In this document: positions 12,401-23,044 of the stretch, in pieces
Layout of the letters: each line of letters opens with the position of its first letter
How positions within the stretch are numbered: position 1 is the stretch's first letter
From: Lingula anatina
Taxonomy: Eukaryota > Brachiopoda > Lingulata > Lingulida > Lingulidae
NCBI RefSeq assembly: GCF_001039355.2
Contig: NW_019773696.1
Location: forward strand, 3,340-39,222
Direction of reading: 5' to 3'
DNA length: 35,883 nt
Position numbers and translations under genes: made by a program
The notes under the pieces: generated by a model
The model's input: the letters and a program-made list of their open reading frames with translations, nothing else
What the model was told of the DNA's origin: nothing
The model's database searches: none

Positions 12401-15400
12401 CTCTCTGGTCATACAGAAACTTTACTTCTTGGGCTCCTGCATCATCAGCATTTTGAATAAGTTCCTTAGGAACAGAAAACCCATCTGTGTAGCCTTCCTT
12501 AAGCAGATTGTGAAGGCGACAGGTCAGTGGCTCAGACTGGCCATAGTTCATGTCCAACTCTTCTACATCTAAAATACGACTCATAAGAGTTGGCACACCT
12601 AACTTTTCACAAGTTTGCATTGAGACATGCTCATGGACAAAGAAGATAGATTCTGTTTCTTCATCACTAATATCAGTGACATCATGCCCTTGCTGCAGCC
12701 AATCCATATCACAGTAAGTGCACTGGGAGACTGGCTTAAGGATGAGGGTGGATTTGTCGTCACTATGAACAGGCACTAAGAGCTCATTTTGCAGTTGGGA
12801 TATTGTCACTTGGTCCATTGACTCAACAATGTGCAACAGATCAATAATGGTCTGAAGATCTCTCTGTGCATCAAGATCTGCAGCGTTGCTGTTGGTTATC
12901 TGAGACTGGACCCTTTCTTGTTGGTATTTTATTTGGATATTGCTTTGCACCTGCAGAATGATTTCAAGTTTATCTTTTGATTCCACACCATACTGGGAAA
13001 ATTGTTCGCTGAATTGCTCTACTTCTCTTGGAAGGACAAACAAATGAGGGTGCAGCTGAATCCCTTGTAGTTCCGGAGGAATACCAGGGACAACATCTTT
13101 TGATGAGGAAAACCCATCTCCATTCCAGATCCATTTCTGTGAGCTGGATTTAAGGCTGTCGTAGAGAACATCCCCCCTAACTGGATGAAAGAATTCTCCA
13201 TAGATATCTAGAATCATTGGCAGAAATAGACCCTTTTCTCTGCTTGTGTAATGGCTTACTACCTGTTCTAACTGGGCTATGACTTTTGACAAAGTGGGCC
13301 TTTCATTCCATCCAAATTCCCTGGCGATCTCTTCATCCACAACCTCATCAGAGACATGCTCCACAGAACCTATCATGTTTTCATAGATACTGCTGCACAA
13401 CTCACTTGAACTTAAAAAGGTGCAATCTGATGGACACCAAGGCAAAGAATTGGGATAATTCTCTGGCCTTGGCTTGACCTTGATAAACCTGGTTCTTTTC
13501 AAACTGCCTGAGAGTGTGTTTCCATTATCTAGGCTATGCTTTAATATAGTTGGTCTGGATCTCAAAATGGTCATAATTGCTTCTGATTTATCAATCAAAA
13601 AGTTTTGCATGGCCGATCCCTCAGCAGACATGTTTTGAACGTACTCAGCTGCCTTGTAAATGTCCTCTGCTGTTATTTGTTCTCTTTCTGTCTTCAGTCC
13701 TAACCTCTTCAGAGCTGCATGTAATTGTGGATCATCCTTATACTGTCCAGTTGGAAAGATGTCACATACCCCATGAAAGAGATCAAATACAACTGAATCA
13801 TGGTGATCAAACAATTGGCTTGCTGTAAATCTCTCTCCTGATTCATTTGGAACAAAAGGAATGCCTCTCACCATCTGATATATATCTTCATCTTCATTCA
13901 TGTTGATGGTCAGTACCTGCTTCATCAAAAGATCAATCTCTCCGCTTTCCTGGTACCACTCAATGTCTGCTAAAACAATTTCTCTTAGCAAGTCATTTGT
14001 GTCCAAAATTATCATTCCTAATTGCTGAACTAGCATTTCAGAGTCTGTTCCTGATGCTTCGATAAACTTCCAACGTAATGAAAAGCTTGGACTTTGATGT
14101 AAAACCCAGGATGCTTCATGGAGAGAAACTCTGTTGCCAGAACTTTGAGGATCAGAGTATTCTGTTCCACCAACCGACATAAAGATTGGAAGTTCCATAA
14201 GCAATTCTTTGTGTGACTTTATGTCTTGTGCAGAGGCTTCAGAGACAAGCTTTCTGAGCTTATCCTTCTCTGTCAATGGCCATTCTTTTATCTTTTCTAA
14301 GTTGGTTTGGGTCTGCACATTTGAAAGAGCCTGTAAAACACCTTCAGGTGTTGGAGGACTTATGTATTTTGGTACAACAGCATGGTGATCTTCAATAAAT
14401 TTGGGGAGATTCTGAAATACAATTACCCCCAATGCTTTAAGCCACTTAGCTAAACCATCATCAAGTCTGTCCCCTTGCCAACAAGTTATCAAAGCAGGTA
14501 AGCCAGAACTCAGCTTCACAATTCTACAAGAAGACAGATCAAGAAGAATGTGCAAGTCTTCAAACCTGGAGAGATTGTCAGGGAATTGACGGGTCAGGTA
14601 CTCCCATGCCATCTGAAGCCAGCCATGAGTAGGATGGTTAGTGGTCTGTGGATCCCAGTCCTTGGTGTTGTCTCTGCAGGGGTCGAAGAGTCTTCTGATC
14701 AATTCAGCCATTGAAGTCTTGTCTAGCATTTTCAACTGGGTTAATCCTAAAGTGAAACAAAAATGAACATTTCTCTTTTTTAATTGCAGTTTTTTATTAA
14801 ACTTGTATTTCATTAATAATTTATATCAATGTCATGAAAGATTAACAAAATGAATGACAGCATGCATAATTGGTACATAGAGTCATCTATAAAATCTTAT
14901 TTCCTGCAGAGTTAACAGCCATTTCCTATGGTGATAGGCACAGCAGAGCAGAACATGTATTGACCTTTATGGATCTGTACATAAAATCTGAAAAAATTGT
15001 TTTAATAACCAGATTTGTTTCTGAAAAAGGTAACATGATCCGAAGATTCTTTTCCATTCAATTGAACTTGCCTATTAGCTGATTTAGAACTTTAATAGTT
15101 ATACCTAAAGTTGCCATCTTTTCCAGGTGTGTGGCAACCTCAGATGGAACTCTCTCTGTCTCCAATAAGCTGTGGGTCAGCCCGGGAAGAAGGTCTTTTG
15201 GATGATCCTTGGTTGGAATATACACTGCATTACTTGCACTGGACTGGAAGCTAACAAAAACCTGGTCACATCGGGGCAAAAGATTGATATCAATTATATC
15301 ACCATAGGATGAATCAGAGAGGATGTACTTTAAGATGGACATCTTTTTGTCAAATGAGAGGCTGTCTACCCAGGTGGACACATTTGGTTTCTTTAGAGCA

Positions 15401-18400
15401 GTGCGCACATCTCCTGGCTGAATCTTTGTAATTTTCATTTCATGCTTTTGTAATGCTTCTTCCACATGTGATAGGACTGTGCAAATCTTTTCGCCACTTT
15501 GCATGAGAACATTCACAAGATCTTCAACATTATCAATGTTAGGGTTTAAATCATTGAACAAGACTTCACTGGCATTGTGCCATGTACTGGCAGAGAAAGA
15601 GGTGTCGGTTGTTGGGCTATAAAATGATTGCCTCCTTAGAGTCACTCCGTACATACGTGTGACCATTTTTTCAAATTTTGGATCAGTTACACTGCAGTCT
15701 GGCATTGCATTATAAACGCACATTGGTGAAAAGCCTGCGAGAATGGCAGAGTTTAGGAGTTCTGCATATGCCACTGAAACTGCTTCTTCCATCAAGCAGA
15801 TGTTCCACAGAAGAGCTTTATCAGTGAGGACAGACCTATCTTGGTCGGCAGTGGGCCATTTCAGCTGTCTGCGATTTTGGCTGAGTGCAAAGAACCCGCT
15901 GATGTGAACTGGTAGACCAGTCACACTTTTTTCTTCAAGTGGGAGCGGTAGGAAACAGAAGAAGTGGCCCTTTGGTTGTTTGGGCTTCTTTTTGACTTGT
16001 TGAAATGGTTCGTCCTTTGTGCTACAACACATAGCAACAGCCACCCATGGAAGGTAACCCAGTTTTGAATCATTTGCCAGTTCTTTTAACTGCGAACTCA
16101 CTTGGCCTCCAGAAAAGTGGTTTGTTAGCATCCATTTGGTCGTCTTTGAGGGGGTAGGTGTGGAAGCAGCTGATTGGTGGATATATGTCGTCTCTGTCAA
16201 TTGGAGCTCATACGTTGACTGAATTGGTCTTTCTGGCCACTCACTGGTTTGTCGCACCTTAGCAATTTCTGACAAAAACTCTCCACGCTTTGATCTCACA
16301 CCTTTGACACAGTCTTTATCTATCTCCAACTGGAAGATTAATTCTGGTTTCTCACTTCCTTCTGTTCTTTCATACAATTCAATGCTTTCTAGTGATGACA
16401 AAAACAAAAGGTTCATATATGAACATGTCATGAAAGATTTGAACAAACTGTCAATTTTTTCTGATGCATATGTCTGCTCTGACAATTGTGAACAGAATTG
16501 AGAGGGATCTTGTGAACCTGTCCTGAGTGGGAAGCGAAACAGTGTTCCCTTATAAATTCCACCATTGAATGTTATGTCACGGCCACCAAAAATGCCCACA
16601 AATGGTTCAAACTGATCAGGCAAAGAAGATATTTCTTCCCTATCATTTTCAAGATGCCATTGCTTCCCTGTCGTCCTGGGACCAAAGAATTTTTCATGTG
16701 GATCTAGGAATCCTATCTTGTCTCCACTTATTACGCTTGGTAAATCTAGAAGTAAAATGTAGAAGAATAGAAAAATAAATGACGCATTTGATTTATGCAC
16801 AGGCTCATAGGTTTTATGGACAGGCACATTAAATGTCTGAGCATGCATGCAATGCTTTATCTGAGACTTTTTTATAGACAATATAGGGATATACGTCACT
16901 GAGCTCTGAAAGACAAAATGTTGCCCAGAATACCACATGCATATGGAATTACTAGAATTATTGCTGGTAATATTAAAGTAGACAGCAAAGCTGAAAAATA
17001 TACAGACACCATAATGGAAACAAGGCAGCAAAGCTGACAAATGTTTAGACATTCAGACTCAAAAAAGTGCACCAAATAATGTTTTGGCCAATTTTGGTAC
17101 ACTATTACATAATATTTTAAAACAGCACAATCACTCATACCCTCTTACATTACATACTGCAGGTAACATGGACAGTGAAAAACTACCAAGGGATTCAGTT
17201 TCATTGGCTATAAAAGGTACTAAAGTTATAATGTGTAAATTATTAAAACAATAAAAAAACAGAAAAATTACCATTAATGTAAACCGATATCATATCGATT
17301 TTCAAAAGCAACCTACCTCTTTACCAAACAAAGCCACTCCGTGAAATTGAAAGTAAAACAGTTACGGCGGAAACATCAACATTTCAGTTCATGGTGAAAA
17401 GTAGGATAAGGCACCGTTCACATGAAAAATCTAAATTCTAAAAATCCAAAAAATCCTTTGGCAGTATCTAGTGATCATGGTCTGTGCCAATTCAAGGTTA
17501 CAGTTAGATTGCCAGTGTATGACTTCCAATTCAGTTCAATAGTTACTATGGGCATATCTGTAAGTTTTGGAGATATAAGGGACTAAAATATTGCAGTTTT
17601 GGAGTTAAAGCAATGTGCCAAAAATTTTGTACAGAAGAAATTAATTGAAATAGAGAAAAGGTCATTTTGTTTGATATTCATGAAATGTGCTCAGAAATTC
17701 CAGATGTTCGAATTTCTTGAAATAATGTCATTTTTGATCAGAAGTTGCCTGCCTCGCTATACCTTATGTTATCTTGTCAAGACGTTTTAAATTTTATGCA
17801 CATTACCGTATAATGTACTTTTTGATACAGCATAACTGGTAAACTATATGGAAAACAAAAAAATAACACAGACAACACTATCAGTGTTGGGCTTGACATG
17901 CTCTATCAAACGGTTCTAGCATTAACAGTTCCAGAAATAGAGTTTTAAGTTTTGGCATCTAATGACTGCTGCTCTCGAGAAAATGTACCGATTGACCCCA
18001 AACTCAGGGAGATGAAAGATGACCCTAATAGTAACACCTGCCAATAATATTATAGGTGAGGTCTGGGCAGTTACTGAAAATCAGTGAAAATAATTTTTTT
18101 TTTGAAAAAAAATCCCACTTTTAGATAATTTTGGCCCATTTGGCCTTGAAATAAAGATCAAAGGTCAAAACCAAGGGCATATAGCATATTTGGTAATTCT
18201 CTTAGTTACATATTACTTTCAGTCAGACTGCTCTAGAAATTTTTTCCCATAATTCCTGTGCTAGAAATGTGCTAGAAATTTAGCTAGAAATTTAGCATAT
18301 AATTTTGCAAATTTTGGACAAGGGCGCATTGCGACAAGCTCCAAACCAAGACCCATACACTGACAAAGCCCAAAATTTTCACAGATCGAGTTGAGATTGT

Positions 18401-21400
18401 ATGTGACCTAAATCCAAGAGATGGGTACACAGGTTCTTGTAGTCTAGTAGGAGAAGTGGTAACAGTAACATGGCTGTTCCTTGTAAGAATCAAATAAATT
18501 CAACATGACTGAATAAATCTCGATCAGCCATAAAATAGCTTTAGACTGCCCCTTTCTTTAAATTTTTGTCAGAAATTTAACCTATACTTATGTGACCCAC
18601 TTTTCTGCCCCATGTATATACAGCATAGAAAGCTAGCAAAGAAATCCATTCCTATATCATTTTTGGGCAACATTAAACAATATCAAATCATATTCTCTTA
18701 GTTATACTATTTGAATTTACATGCCGGCATTTGGTGGGCTTTTGTGGCAAAACATTGACTATATATTTGTATGCATCTTTAAAGTTAAACAAAAATATGA
18801 CAGTTTGCGACCTTACTCCCTGGGGGTTCACGCTAGATTGCTGTCAGTCGACCGTGCTCAGAATTTAATTACCCTCTTACATCTTTTAGTAGGTGGGACA
18901 GACATTTAAGCTGGCTAAGCTGACAGTAATCTAGTGAGACTCCCCTTGGGGATAGATCAATGTAAAATATGTGGGAATGGGATCTTAAAGGAATTTTTTA
19001 GGTCTTAAAAGGATTGAATAACTTCATTTATGGCTTTATCTCCTAGTTCAGGTCAGTCTTAGTTTAATAATGTTTAAGGTCTCTCTGTAGTTATATGTCT
19101 GAATTCTTTTAATTGGCTTCAGTATCTCTGACTTAATTTCTTTAGGAATCACTGTACATATATGTATTTTGTGTATAAGTATATATAGAGAAGAACTTTG
19201 TATTGTCATCAGAGATCAGAGATTAGAGATATGAGATCATCAGAGTCAGTTTGGTCAGTCGAACCGACAGCTGGATTGTCCGTGTTGTCAGCCAGAAAAA
19301 TAAATGTAGAACTTGGTCAGTTAATAGTTGATCTCCAGAAAATATATCGTAGCTGTTGTGTTACCTGCTGGAGAATCAACTAAGACCAATTGTTCCCTGT
19401 GATACATCTAAAAGAGGGCGTGGCAAAATATGTTAAAATACCTGTATGCATGTGCAGAAATGTTCAACTGCTCTTTGCTGCTGTCATCCTCAGTTCTATT
19501 GTTTGACCACTAGGTATAGAATTGTGGTCAAAATGATGTCATAGACTGGACAAAGTCTGCCCCCTTCCCCTTCCTATACAGGCATTTTAACATCTTTTTC
19601 CTTGTTGTGTTTGGAAGTCATTGTGCCAATGACACCAAAATTGTGCAAAAGAGTGTTTTAAATTTAAATGACATTGTCCTAAAAAGTCGTGGTTGTTGGA
19701 TCTTAATTACAATAATAGCTATGGTATCATCATTATCAAAGGTTGCCTTCTCTTCAAAAAATTGAACATGACGTTGAAAGCAACAGGACTATTTACAAAA
19801 AAAAAAAAAAAAAAAAAAAAAAACAAGAAAATTTAAAGTAAAAAAAACGGTTTGGAAGTAATTAAACAAACGTCACATCTCAGACAACAACAATGATAGC
19901 ACAAACAGACAGACAGACCAATCAGAATATATACATGCAGGCAATTACAGTGTCTGTATATCAAAACTAAAGCAAAACCATTTTGGTAAATTTAGATTTT
20001 TGTCTTACTATGTGCTATATTCTTTGGAACTGGCAAGGTGCTTTGTTACATGTGTAAAATTGTTAAGCGTATAACTCTGTACATGATATGTATAACAACT
20101 GGCAAAAAAATAGTACAGGGTATATCTTTTCTAAAGTTAGCACATGTCTATACTTGCTGTGTGTACCTGTGAGTGTCTGTGTGCTGCAAGTACATTGTCA
20201 ATTAACAGATTGTCAGTCATACCTGTCATGTGAAAGACAGACTTGAACCCCAACCCAAATTTTCCAACTTTTAGTGGATCATCTTTCTTGCTACTATTGT
20301 GGATGGCTCCTATTCTGTCCCAGTCAGCATCACCAAAAACAGCGTCATTGTAGGCATACAGAGCTGGGCCCTGAGATAAAAGTGAAAAGAACAATTCAGA
20401 AGACAAAAATACATTAAATTAAAATGCTTTATAAAGAATTTTACTACCACAGAAGGTTGGGCTGGGGGGGGGGGAGGGGGCGATATTTATTCCTTTTACA
20501 TTGTAATTTTTGCTATCTCTTCTCGAACCATTATCAGTCCTTATCTTAGATGGTCTAGCATTTGTCATTACACGATGGACATAAATACAAGTAAAAAACG
20601 GGGTGGATCCAGAGATATTTTCTGGCAGTCTTTCAAATTATCTTTGTTAATATATCCTCCATCTTTAACTGTCTTCCAAAAGAATTAAATAGATACCCGT
20701 CAGTGTAAAAAGTTAAAAATAAGGACTTGACTGAAAAAACTGTACCTTGAAGTCTGTAAGAATAGAGACAAATATCTAACCTTTATATATACAATCTTAT
20801 AGCATAAGAAGAGTTTGTTTAAAAACACATGTTACATTTACCTGAAATATCTTCAAATCTGGTTGATACAAAGACTCTGCAGAAAACTGGCGTCTGTCAT
20901 TTACAAATTTCACAGATTTTGCTCCAGCATCCTCGGCATTCTGGATTAATTCCTAAAAAATTGACAATATACAATGTCAGTTATCTCTTTCTTGTTATAA
21001 CTATAATAATTCTCACAACTTTATATTTAAGAAGATAAGTGAATGACTAATTTAAAGAATTAAGGTAACAAAAACTTGACATTTTGGACTATTTCCTAAA
21101 CGATTGACAATATGCAATATCACTTTTCCCTTTCTTGTTATGCTTATAATAATTCTCATGACTTCCTATTTATGTAGACGCATGAACAATTAAAATCAAG
21201 AATGAAAGTAACAAAAATTGTACAAAAGCTTAACCTTCAAAATCTGCCCATCATCTGGATATTGGTCTAATACTGCTCTCAGCTGCTCAATTAAAGATGG
21301 CGTCCGAATCCCAAAACCACCTAAAATATAAATAATGGTAATGATTTTATTCTACTAATGCCAAAAAGTCTTCAAACAAAACTTCTCAAAGCGACTTCTT

Positions 21401-21657
21401 CAATAATTTGTACTAGCAGATTATCTCATCAGCATGATGTAGACAATTTTTTTTTTTTAAATAAGGGACAGTAACATATACCTTCAAATTAAGGTGTATG
21501 GATATTCTAATGTTTATTTTCATAGTTTGTCTGTTTAAAACATTAAAATTACATCATTTGAAAAGATGCCAAATATCTGAGATAAATAAGGAGTGGCGTC
21601 AGAACTTTCAATCATTATTATCTTACTTTTATCATGTATGCACTTACGGTCAGCCAT
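3119..21657 (-). CDS. Sacsin-like giant co-chaperone, complete coding region in 7 exons
   Basis: Spliced coding region: 21657-21648, 21320-21235, 20952-20842, 20370-20223, 16745-15072, 14746-3741, 3436-3119 (13,353 nt, 4450 residues). Exon lengths and phases were followed by hand; every junction keeps the frame and joins conserved sacsin motifs. Domain order: sacsin repeat region 1 (about 5-700), repeat region 2 (from about 1410), repeat region 3 (from about 2443), J-domain (HPD at 4200-4202), HEPN (about 4297-4440). Each repeat region shows ELI/LQNA(E/D)DA, GPAL.(A/V)YN, a K.G.(F/Y)G.GF glycine motif and an FC(F/Y)LPLP block followed by (L/F).(V)H(I/V)(N/S)G.F. Vertebrate sacsin is about 4580 residues and links Hsp70-type chaperone activity to intermediate filaments and mitochondria; by family this protein should act in cytosolic protein quality control. 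Unlike human sacsin there is no N-terminal ubiquitin-like domain: repeat region 1 begins within a few residues of the start. It could be the SACS orthologue or one of the sacsin-like paralogues common in invertebrates, so no symbol is given. Confidence 0.93.
3437..3740 (-). other. Intron 6 of the sacsin-like gene
   Basis: 304-bp GT-AG intron splitting the HEPN domain. It is AT-rich; nothing else was recognised. Confidence 0.88.
3741..14746 (-). CDS. Sacsin-like coding exon 6: single 11,006-nt exon
   Basis: Uninterrupted 11-kb exon, residues 678-4345. The acceptor is tttcactttag|GATTAACC and the donor CATCAG|GTTAGA. It holds repeat region 2 ([16 protein letters not shown] near 1438; [23 protein letters not shown] near 1795), repeat region 3 ([16 protein letters not shown] near 2468; [35 protein letters not shown] near 2805), the J-domain, and the first helix of HEPN. 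The open frame runs upstream of 14746 to an ATG at 14813, but that stretch is lysine-rich intron sequence with no family similarity. Vertebrate SACS has a comparable giant 3' exon, supporting the assignment. A 45-bp perfect tandem duplication lies near its 3' end. Confidence 0.96.
3756..3845 (-). repeat. Perfect 45-bp in-frame tandem duplication in the HEPN region
   Basis: 3756-3800 and 3801-3845 are identical over all 45 bases. In the protein this doubles the 15-residue block [15 protein letters not shown] (4311-4325 and 4326-4340). Related HEPN domains carry this segment once, between the WFRQAQWDF helix and the CFKC helix. The lack of any difference between copies means either a very recent event or an assembly artefact. 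Confidence 0.97.
4100..4260 (-). other. J-domain (DnaJ) within the sacsin-like protein
   Basis: It encodes residues of about 4173-4226. The helix II/III signature reads [11 protein letters not shown], with the HPD triad at 4178-4170 (residues 4200-4202). HPD is the motif that stimulates Hsp70 ATPase activity, so this J-domain looks competent. It lies between the third repeat region and HEPN, as in sacsin. Confidence 0.93.
14747..15071 (-). other. Intron 5 with non-canonical GC donor (GC-AG intron)
   Basis: The donor on the minus strand is ATAG|GCAAGT and the acceptor tttcactttag. AG|GCAAGT is the known strong consensus of GC-AG introns, which tolerate the weak GC by otherwise perfect U1 pairing. 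Using it joins [15 protein letters not shown] in frame. The nearest GT (GTTCAA, four bases on) has a poor consensus. Confidence 0.8.
15072..16745 (-). CDS. Sacsin-like coding exon 5 (body of repeat region 1)
   Basis: Exon of 1674 nt, residues 119-677. The acceptor is tttacttctag|AT. It begins [20 protein letters not shown], the segment following the glycine motif. It includes GTLFRFPLR and, near residue 377, [13 protein letters not shown] followed by [19 protein letters not shown], the typical sensor-like block. The open frame continues past both ends into intron sequence, so the splice sites define the exon. The 3' end reads CTAATAG followed by GCAAGT, a GC donor. The leftover G joins GA of exon 6 to form Gly. 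Confidence 0.93.
17407..18490 (+). repeat. Dispersed DR1-type repeat, intron 4 copy
   Basis: It shares with 22-27 kb the blocks gattgccagt...atgacttcc, ttttggagatataagggac, aatgtcatttttgatc, atgcaccgattgacccc, gatgaaagatgaccct, acaagg(g)cgcattg and gagttgagat...gtgacctaaatccaag. The core monomer is present about once here, against many times in the copy at 25-26 kb. Its left edge (17407-17488) is a diverged half of the palindromic MITE found at 35 kb. Confidence 0.8.
18815..18952. repeat. Foldback (inverted repeat) in intron 4
   Basis: The left arm near 18829-18847 (tcacgctagattgctgtcag) and right arm near 18919-18938 (ctgacagtaatctagtgaga) pair with about two mismatches. A C-rich/G-rich pairing continues outward (ctccctggggg with ccccttgggg). 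The arrangement resembles a short non-autonomous element. Confidence 0.55.
18920..19400 (+). mobile_element. Possible solo LTR in intron 4
   Basis: This segment has a TATA-like tatatatagagaag near 19180, followed about 120 bp later by an aataaa signal (19298-19303) and a GC-richer R/U5-like stretch. That order is typical of an LTR. No matching second LTR, primer-binding site or clear target duplication was seen, so the call is weak; it could simply be unrelated intron DNA. Confidence 0.2.
20223..20370 (-). CDS. Sacsin-like coding exon 4 (GPAL and glycine motifs)
   Basis: It encodes residues 70-118 plus the first base of codon 119: [12 protein letters not shown] near the start, then [20 protein letters not shown]. 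These correspond to the ATP-lid and glycine-rich motifs of repeat region 1. The acceptor is tttatctcag and the donor ACAG|GTATGA. The single leftover G joins AT of exon 5 to give Asp, restoring the conserved (T)D.PS sequence seen intact in repeat regions 2 and 3. Confidence 0.94.
20371..20841 (-). other. Intron 3 of the sacsin-like gene
   Basis: 471-bp GT-AG intron between exons 3 and 4. It holds a G-rich run at 20464-20480 and otherwise AT-rich sequence. No gene or exon was seen. Confidence 0.88.
20842..20952 (-). CDS. Sacsin-like coding exon 3 (GHKL N-box)
   Basis: It encodes 37 codons (residues 33-69) beginning [16 protein letters not shown], the N-box of the GHKL/Hsp90-type ATPase fold, where the conserved Glu and Asn coordinate Mg-ATP in active family members. 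The acceptor is ttttttag|GAA and the donor CAG|GTAAAT. Both ends are phase 0. Confidence 0.94.
20953..21647 (-). other. Introns 1 and 2 flanking exon 2
   Basis: Intron 1 is 21647-21321 (donor GTAAGTG, acceptor tatattttag, 327 bp). Intron 2 is 21234-20953 (donor GTTAAG, acceptor ttttttag, 282 bp). The intron 2 sequence near 20995-21160 contains two similar stretches (around ttgacaatat and ttcttgttat...ataataattctca), an imperfect local duplication of about 130 bp. Confidence 0.7.
21235..21320 (-). CDS. Sacsin-like coding exon 2 (start of repeat region 1)
   Basis: It is bounded by acceptor tatattttag and donor AAG|GTTAAG. It encodes residues 4-32, reading [13 protein letters not shown] then [15 protein letters not shown]. 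This is the (F)GQ.TP.L...L..IL..YP...QILK opening of a sacsin repeat. It ends on a codon boundary, and exon 3 continues directly with [11 protein letters not shown]. Confidence 0.93.
21648..21657 (-). CDS. Sacsin-like coding exon 1 (start codon, 10 coding nt)
   Basis: The minus strand reads AAAAATGGCTGACC followed by the donor GTAAGTG. The ATG has A at -3 and G at +4, a good initiation context. The three codons plus one base (M-A-D, then C) join exon 2, which needs exactly one base to complete its first codon (C+GT = Arg), giving a product that starts MADRGFGIRTP. Frame fit, donor consensus, start context and position 327 bp upstream of exon 2 all agree. A more distal ATG exon encoding a ubiquitin-like domain cannot be excluded, but none was seen. 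Confidence 0.75.
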
Positions 21658-21915
21658 TTTTGTTTCAAGCAGCAGAAGTTAATTATTTTCGTTTATCTTT
21701 GGACATCACATTCGCTCGCTGCACATGGTACTCAGTATGGCCCAATCTGTAATAACAGAAATTACTTAAATGAACATTATATCTTTCTAGAGGATCAGAG
21801 AGGTGATACTGCGTCCAAGTATTGTGCCGCCAGCTGGAGCAAGCGCATTCGCAGGAAAACAGAAAACACCACCTCTAGTGTTGTACAAAGCGCAGTTAAC
21901 AAGATTTCTTGATTT
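21658..21915 (-). promoter_or_regulatory. Probable 5' leader and promoter region of the sacsin-like gene
   Basis: This is the DNA immediately upstream of the start codon. No TATA box is obvious. A possible 3' splice site (TTCTGTTATTACAG, AG at 21748-21747) lies about 90 bp upstream of the ATG, so the leader may begin in a further upstream non-coding exon. Two short upstream ORFs lie in the leader (21726-21706 and 21706-21683). From about 21785 the sequence belongs to the dispersed repeat family, so the upstream regulatory DNA may be repeat-derived. Confidence 0.3.
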
Positions 21916-23044
21916 TTTTTAGTTGAAACTACAATTTATAACAAAATCATGGGGGAAAGTGAAAAATCAAATCCAAATTTGTGAGGTGCAGTTCAGGAGG
22001 TCAAATGTTAAATTTAAGACTGACAATGTAGGGTGATTCAAGGCAAAAAAAGTCCAAAAGTCAATGTCAAGGTCACATGTATGTTAATTGCCAATATGCC
22101 GTCATATTCAAGTTCATTAGTAACTGAGGGCATATCTTTGCCAGCTTTGAAAACATAAGAGATAAAAAAAAGTTGTCCAATTCAGTTCATGGTGACAAGT
22201 AGGTCAAAGGTCAATTTGAAGATTACAATAAGATTGCCAGTTTATGTCTTCCTATTCAGGATGTATATTAAATATGGGAGTATCTCTGCCAGTTTGGGAG
22301 ATATAACGGACAGAAATCTTACAAAAGTCAGTTCATGTTCAAAAGTGAAATTGACAGCATTTATTATGACTTCCTGTTGAACGTCAATACTTACTATGGG
22401 CCTATATCTCTGCCAGTTTTGGAGATATATGGGAGTAAAATGTTGCAATTTTGCGATAGCAGTAATATGCCAATAATTTGGCACAGAAAAAAAAAATTGA
22501 AATAAAGAAAAGGTCATTCTGGTTGAAATTCATGAAATGGGAGGTGCTTAAAAACTCCAGATGTTTGAATTTCATGAAATAATGTCATTTTTGACCTGAA
22601 GTTGCCTGCCTCGTTATGCCTTATATTGTTATCTTGTCCAGACGTTCCAAATTTCATTCATTTTACTTTACTGCACATTTTATTTTCACCACCACAATGT
22701 ATCTTTGATACAGTGTAACTCGTAAACCGTATGGAAAAAAACAAACAAACAAACAGCACTTCTAGTACGTGCTTGGGTTTGACTTGCTCTATCAAATGCA
22801 AAAAAACAAGAAGTCTCTAGCATGAACGAAATAGAGTTTTCAGTTTTGAGTTTCAGCATTCAAAATGAAAATGCACCGATTGACCCAAAACTAATAGAGA
22901 TGAAAGATGACCCTAAGGGTGCATTTTCGATGCCAATTATATTAATTGGTTAGGTCTGTTAGTTTCTGAAAGTTGGCACAAATATAAACTTCGTTTTGTT
23001 AGATTTAACATTTAATTTTGCCAATTTTAGACAAGGGTGCATTG

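Larger units (their letters stand above)
16746..20222 (-). other. Intron 4 (3.5 kb), repeat-bearing
   Basis: GT-AG intron between exons 4 and 5. It contains a copy of the DR1-type dispersed repeat (17407-18490), a foldback at about 18815-18952, possible LTR-like sequence at about 18920-19400 and an A-run at 19797-19823. No additional exon was recognised in either strand. Confidence 0.85.

Noticed and set aside
14747-14813. ATG at 14813 as the start of the 11-kb reading frame
   Set aside because: The first 22 codons are Lys/Asn-rich intron sequence with a pyrimidine tract and acceptor. Conserved sacsin sequence begins after the splice site at 14746 and connects to exon 5.
16746-17052. Upstream extension of the exon 5 reading frame to an ATG at 17052
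   Set aside because: It has no family similarity. The acceptor at 16747-16746 joins exon 4 precisely at the conserved TD-L-PS sequence.
20137-20222. Extension of exon 4 past the donor to a stop
   Set aside because: It is intron sequence: the GTATGA donor and join to exon 5 preserve the motif, while the extension has no similarity.
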